NCBI RefSeq assembly: GCF_029813785.1
Contig: NZ_JARVKY010000014.1
Location: 150,908 to 214,907 of the forward strand
Direction: 5' to 3'
From: Streptomyces sp. DH41
Lineage (GTDB): Bacteria; Actinomycetota; Actinomycetes; Streptomycetales; Streptomycetaceae
DNA length: 64,000 nt
Each line of letters starts with the position of its first letter. Position 1 is the stretch's first letter. Below are positions 60,501 through 64,000 of the stretch, piece by piece. The notes beneath the pieces are model-generated. The model did not search any database. It saw only the letters and a list, made by a program, of their open reading frames with translations, and had not been told where the DNA came from. The position numbers were made by a program, and so were the translations under genes.

Positions 60501-61793
60501 ATGAACACTGCAGGTCACCCGGAAGCAACGGCGCGCCGGGGCCTGGAACTCACCCCGTTCCGAGGCCTCCGCTACGACCCGGACCGGGTCGGCAGCCTGG
60601 CCGCCGTGACGTCCCCGCCCTACGACGTCGTGGTCCGCCCCGACGGCCTGCTCCACCTCGAGTCGGCCGACCCGCACAACATCGTCCGCCTGATCCTTCC
60701 CCAGGCCGCCACGCCCGAGGCGCGCAACGACCAGGCCGCCCGCACTCTGCGGCGCTGGATGACGGAGGGCGTCCTGATCGCCGATCCCGAACCGGGTCTG
60801 TACGTCTACGAACAACGCGACGGCGCGGGCATGCTGCAACGCGGCATCATCGGCGCTCTGCGCGTGTCGGACCCCTCGGAGCAGGTCGTCCTGCCGCACG
60901 AGGACGTCATGCCGCACGTCGTCGCCGACCGCGCGGCGCTCATGCGGGCCACCTCGGCGAACCTCGAGCCCCTGCTCCTCACCTACCGCGGCGACGGCGC
61001 CACGACGGCCACGACCTCTCTCGTGGAACGCACCGCCGAGCAGCCGCCGCTTCTCGCGACGACCACGGAGGACGGCTTCCACCACCGCCTGTGGTCGGTG
61101 ACCGAGCCCGCCGAACTGGACCGCGTCCGGTCCGAACTGGCCCGGCACCAGGCCCTCATCGCCGACGGCCACCACCGCTGGGCGACCTACCGCACACTCC
61201 GCGCGGAGCACCCCTCCCCGAGCCCCTGGGACCACGGCCTCGTCCTCCTGGTCGACACGGTCCGCTACCCACTGCGCGTCCGCGCCATCCACCGTCTGCT
61301 GCACGACCTCCCGGTACGCGACGCCGTAGCCGCCCTGGACGGCCACTTCCGCGTCCGCCGTCTCGAGACACCCCTGGCGGAGTCCATGCACGCGCTCGCG
61401 AGGACGGCCGAGGCGGGCAACGCCTTCCTGCTCGCCGGTGACGGCGCGTTCCACCTCGTCGACCGGCCGGACCCCGGCCTGCTGGCCCGCACGGTCCCCA
61501 CCGACCGGCCCGAGGCCTGGCGCGCTCTGGACGCCACGGTCCTGCACGCCACGCTCCTCACCCACGTCTGGCACGTCCCGGACGACTCCGCCGCCCACGT
61601 CTCCTACATCCACGACACGGCGGCCACCGTCGCGAAGGCGGAACGCGACGGCGGTACGGCCGTACTGATGCACCCGGTCCGCGAGGAGGTCGTCCGCGAG
61701 CTGGCCCGGCAGGGCGTCACGATGCCTCGCAAGTCGACGTCCTTCGGACCGAAGCCGGCCTCGGGCCTGGTGCTGCGCGCACTGGACCTCTGA
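60501..61793 (+). CDS. DUF1015 family protein (SerK/ParB-Srx-like)
   Basis: 430 residues. Characteristic DUF1015 features: LTPFRGLRYDP and VTSPPYDVV at the N-terminus, then NIVRLILP, HEDVMPHVVADRAALMRATSANLEPLLLTY, ADGHHRWATY in the middle and PRKSTSFGPKPASGLVLRAL at the end. The archaeal SerK serine kinases belong to the same broad superfamily, but bacterial DUF1015 function is not settled. Leaderless start likely. Confidence 0.88.
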   Translation: MNTAGHPEATARRGLELTPFRGLRYDPDRVGSLAAVTSPPYDVVVRPDGLLHLESADPHNIVRLILPQAATPEARNDQAARTLRRWMTEGVLIADPEPGLYVYEQRDGAGMLQRGIIGALRVSDPSEQVVLPHEDVMPHVVADRAALMRATSANLEPLLLTYRGDGATTATTSLVERTAEQPPLLATTTEDGFHHRLWSVTEPAELDRVRSELARHQALIADGHHRWATYRTLRAEHPSPSPWDHGLVLLVDTVRYPLRVRAIHRLLHDLPVRDAVAALDGHFRVRRLETPLAESMHALARTAEAGNAFLLAGDGAFHLVDRPDPGLLARTVPTDRPEAWRALDATVLHATLLTHVWHVPDDSAAHVSYIHDTAATVAKAERDGGTAVLMHPVREEVVRELARQGVTMPRKSTSFGPKPASGLVLRALDL

Positions 61794-61799
61794 CACGGC

Positions 61800-61844
61800 A
61801 CGACGAAGGGGCGGGACCGTGTGCCGGTCCCGCCCCTTCGTCGT
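61800..61844. terminator. 20-bp stem bidirectional terminator
   Basis: Perfect arms at 61800-61819 and 61825-61844 with a 5-nt loop TGTGC, between the convergent DUF1015 and TPR genes. Confidence 0.9.
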
Positions 61845-61867
61845 CATGCGATGGACGTCAGTCCTCG

Positions 61868-63544
61868 TCAGTCCTTCTCGCCCTCGCCGTCGGCGTCCTC
61901 GTCCGCGTCGTCGGCGTCGTCCGCGGCGGCGGAAGAGGTCGCCACGTCGCTGTCACCCTCACGCTCGTCAAGGGCGTCCATGAACTCCACGCCGTCCAGC
62001 TCGGCGAGCCGGTCGGAGGCGTCCGTGCTGCCGTCCCGGTCGGACTCCACGGCCTTGGCGAACCACTCACGCGCCTCCCGTTCCCGGCCGGCGGCCAGCA
62101 GGGCGTCGGCGTAGGCGTACCGCAGACGGGGGGTCCAGGGCTGTACGGAGTTGGAGGCCAGCTCGGGGCTCTGCAGCGTCACGATGGCCGCGTCCAGCTG
62201 CCCCATGTCACGCCGGGCGCCGGCCGCGACGAGCCGCATCTCGACCTGACCGGCCTTGTCCAGCTTGTGCACCTCGGGGGCACCCGCCATGTCCAGCGCC
62301 TTCTCCGGCCGGCCGAGCCCGCGCTCGCAGTCGGCCATCACCGGCCACAGCTCGACAGAGCCGGTCATCCGCCGTGCGGCCCGGAACTCGGCCAGCGCCT
62401 CGCTGTACTTCTGGTTGGCGTACGCGGCGAACCCGCCCGCCTCCCGTACGGCTGCGACGCGGGACGCCAGACGCAGGGCCACCTTGGAGTAGCCGTACGC
62501 CGCCTCCGGGTCCTCGTCGAGCAGCCGCGCGACCATCACCAGGTTCCTGGCGACGTCCTCCGCCAGCGTCTTGGGCAGGCTCTGCAGCTCCTGCCGTACG
62601 TCCTTGTCGATCTCGTCGCCCGTGACCTCCTCGGGGATCGGCAGGCGCTTGATCGGCTCCCGGTCCCGGTCCCGCTCCTCGCGGAATCGGCCACCGCCGC
62701 CGTGCCGGTCGTCACGCCCGTGGAAACCACCGGGCCGCCCGCCCCGGTCGTCGCGCCGGGGCCCACGGCCCCCGCGGTCGTCCCGGCCACGGAACCCGCC
62801 GCGGTCGCCACCGCGACTGTCGTCACGCCGGCCGAAGCCGCCGCGCTCACCACGGTTGTCGTCACGGCGGAAGCCACCGCGGTCACCACGGTCGTCACGC
62901 CGGAACGACGGACGGTCACCACTCCGCTCGTCGCGGCGGTCGTCGCGGCGGAAGGGGGGACGGTCGCCACTCCGGTCGTCGCGACGGAACGAGGGACGGT
63001 CACCCCGGTCACCCGGACGGTCACCACGGTCATCGCGACGGAAGGCGGGACGGTCACCACCCCGGTCGTCGCGACGGAACGAGGGACGGTCACCCCGGTC
63101 ATCGCGACGGAAGGCGGGACGGTCACCACCCCGGTCGTCGCGACGGAACGAGGGACGGTCACCCCGGTCACCCGGACGGTCACCACGGTCATCGCGACGG
63201 AAGGCGGGACGGTCACCACCCCGGTCATCGCGACGGAATCCACGGTCGCCGCCACGGTCACGGTCGTCACGACGCGGCCCGCGGTCACGGTCATCACGAC
63301 GCCCGTACCCGCCACCACCACGGTTGTCGTCGCGGCGCTCGTCACGACGGTCATCCCGCCGGTCGTCACGGCGGAAGCCACCGCGCTGCCCACCGCGGTC
63401 ATCTCCACGGTTGTCGCGGCTGTCACGGCTGTCACGGCGGAACCCACCTCGGTCACCGCGCTGACCGCTCCGGTCACCACGGTCACCACTGTCCCGTCGC
63501 CGCTGGTCGCGCTCCGGTCGGTCGTCGGGAGAGTTGGTGGGCAT
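61868..63544 (-). CDS. TPR protein with 300-residue Arg/Asp/Gly-repeat N-terminus
   Basis: 558 residues from ATG 63544 (GGAG 7 nt upstream). Residues 1-299 are almost only Arg, Asp, Gly, Phe and Pro, built from FRRDDRGDRP-type repeats: 30-, 23-, 30- and 28-residue units at about 109-138, 139-161, 162-191 and 192-219. The folded part (300 onwards) has helical TPR-like segments (EDPEAAYGYSKVALRLASR, YADALLAAGREREAREWFAKAV) and an acidic end. The mycobacterial counterpart at this place (Rv1691) is a TPR protein. The Arg/Gly tail suggests RNA binding or condensate formation; this is inference. Confidence 0.85.
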   Translation of the reverse strand: MPTNSPDDRPERDQRRRDSGDRGDRSGQRGDRGGFRRDSRDSRDNRGDDRGGQRGGFRRDDRRDDRRDERRDDNRGGGGYGRRDDRDRGPRRDDRDRGGDRGFRRDDRGGDRPAFRRDDRGDRPGDRGDRPSFRRDDRGGDRPAFRRDDRGDRPSFRRDDRGGDRPAFRRDDRGDRPGDRGDRPSFRRDDRSGDRPPFRRDDRRDERSGDRPSFRRDDRGDRGGFRRDDNRGERGGFGRRDDSRGGDRGGFRGRDDRGGRGPRRDDRGGRPGGFHGRDDRHGGGGRFREERDRDREPIKRLPIPEEVTGDEIDKDVRQELQSLPKTLAEDVARNLVMVARLLDEDPEAAYGYSKVALRLASRVAAVREAGGFAAYANQKYSEALAEFRAARRMTGSVELWPVMADCERGLGRPEKALDMAGAPEVHKLDKAGQVEMRLVAAGARRDMGQLDAAIVTLQSPELASNSVQPWTPRLRYAYADALLAAGREREAREWFAKAVESDRDGSTDASDRLAELDGVEFMDALDEREGDSDVATSSAAADDADDADEDADGEGEKD

Positions 63545-63615
63545 CGGTGACTCCTGTCTTCGGTACTGCAAGTCATTCTCACGCAGCCGGGTACCCGGTG
63601 CGTCCTGGAAAAACG

Positions 63616-63662
63616 AAAGGACCCCTGGTCCCCAGCTGAACGCTGGGGACCAGGGGTCCTTT
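63616..63662 (-). terminator. Terminator of the rrn operon
   Basis: A perfect 21-bp stem (63616-63636 with 63642-63662) and loop TGAAC. Read on the minus strand it is followed by TTTCGTTTTT, a genuine T tract. It lies 9 nt past the end of 5S rRNA and before the TPR gene. Confidence 0.92.
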
Positions 63663-63670
63663 CCAAAGAT

Positions 63671-63790
63671 TGTTCGGCGGCGTCCTACTCTCCCACAGGG
63701 TCCCCCCTGCAGTACCATCGGCGCTGTAAGGCTTAGCTTCCGGGTTCGAAATGTAACCGGGCGTTTCCCCTACGCTATGACCACCGAAAC
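63671..63790 (-). rRNA. rrf: 5S ribosomal RNA
   Basis: 120 nt. On the minus strand it starts GTTTCGGTGGTCATAGCG and ends GGACGCCGCCGAACA, with complementary ends and the GAACCCGGAAGCTAAGC central segment typical of Streptomyces 5S rRNA. Confidence 0.96.
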
Positions 63791-63897
63791 CCTAATGGTT
63801 TCGAGCGAACAAGCACACTCTTTAATTGTCTGTTCCAGCTCGAAAGCCGACAACTGTTCGTTGTCTCAGAACTAACACAGTGGACGCGAGCAACTGA

Positions 63898-64000
63898 GGA
63901 CAAGCCCTCGGCCTATTAGTACCGGTCACCTCCACACCTTGCGGTGCTTCCAGATCCGGCCTATCAACCCAGTCGTCTACTGGGAGCCTTAACCCCTCAA
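63898..64000 (-). rRNA. rrl: 23S ribosomal RNA, 3' end (partial)
   Basis: Minus-strand sequence contains GGATCTGGAAGCACCGCAAGG and then GGTACTAATAGGCCGAGGGCT, the conserved 3' end of 23S rRNA. The rest lies beyond the window. The 3' end at 63898 is estimated; the 107-nt spacer to 5S is less GC-rich. Confidence 0.93.

Noticed and set aside
62267..63550. Plus-strand Val/Thr-rich frame opposite the TPR protein
   Set aside because: Its repeats mirror the Arg/Asp repeat on the minus strand; there is no RBS, and the minus strand has the RBS and TPR fold.

Overview
The window is chromosomal DNA of a Streptomyces or very close relative. The evidence is very high GC with strong third-position GC bias, GTG and TTG starts, stacked 4-nt ATGA/GTGA stop-start overlaps, a Streptomyces-type 5S rRNA, a dnaE2 gene, a secreted LPMO with a class-E sortase tail, streptogrisin-like proteases and a SepF paralog. 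From memory the order resembles the SCO1730-SCO1790 part of the S. coelicolor core; the species cannot be named from sequence alone. No prophage, insertion sequence, CRISPR array or tRNA was seen.

Region 1 (1-8.9 kb): end of a GNAT gene, a DUF402 protein, a SAM methyltransferase behind a duplicated 40-bp-spaced element, a 44-residue protein, a second GNAT, a sortase-anchored copper LPMO, a divergent MarR/cupin pair sharing a nested operator, and an SOS-controlled pair: DnaE2 and a Y-family partner that seems to lack its catalytic acids. Region 2 (9-25.6 kb): an ABC-2-like membrane protein, an odd 25-bp repeat array feeding a terminator, two secreted S1 proteases, DUF1684, a DUF5685 protein with a cysteine-packed tail, SepF paralog, glutaryl-CoA-type dehydrogenase, 14-TM exporter, PIG-V-like mannosyltransferase, PAP2 phosphatase, I78 inhibitor, WYL regulator and several unknown conserved proteins.

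Region 3 (25.6-45.2 kb): a minus-strand housekeeping block: pyrG, nudix, a TPR/NTPase, ald, parA with a ribbon-helix-helix partner, scpA, scpB, rluB, aroH, tyrA, cmk, plsC and der. It is interrupted at 30.2-33.9 kb by a Rieske lipoprotein, two convergent paralogous nucleotidyltransferases, an ADP-ribosylglycohydrolase and a nudix/winged-helix regulator whose start codon lies in a 45-bp palindrome. This is my best candidate for an under-described system, perhaps ADP-ribose or RNA-end metabolism.

Region 4 (45.2-64 kb): GH15 trehalase/glucoamylase-like enzyme, PucR regulator, GT4 glycosyltransferase, a MraY/WecA-like membrane protein, recN, NAD kinase, tlyA, a small protein, an SCP2-type protein, an iron-boxed FecCD-type siderophore ABC transporter lacking its binding protein, a HAD phosphatase, DUF1015, and a TPR protein with a 300-residue Arg/Asp/Gly repeat tail, followed by the 3' end of an rrn operon (5S and partial 23S, minus strand). 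The order TPR-HAD-small-tlyA-nadK-recN-PNPT-pyrG-nudix-parA-scpAB-rluB-cmk-der parallels Mycobacterium tuberculosis Rv1691-Rv1713 as I recall it. Several genes look leaderless: a TANNNT hexamer lies 6-8 nt before the start codon.
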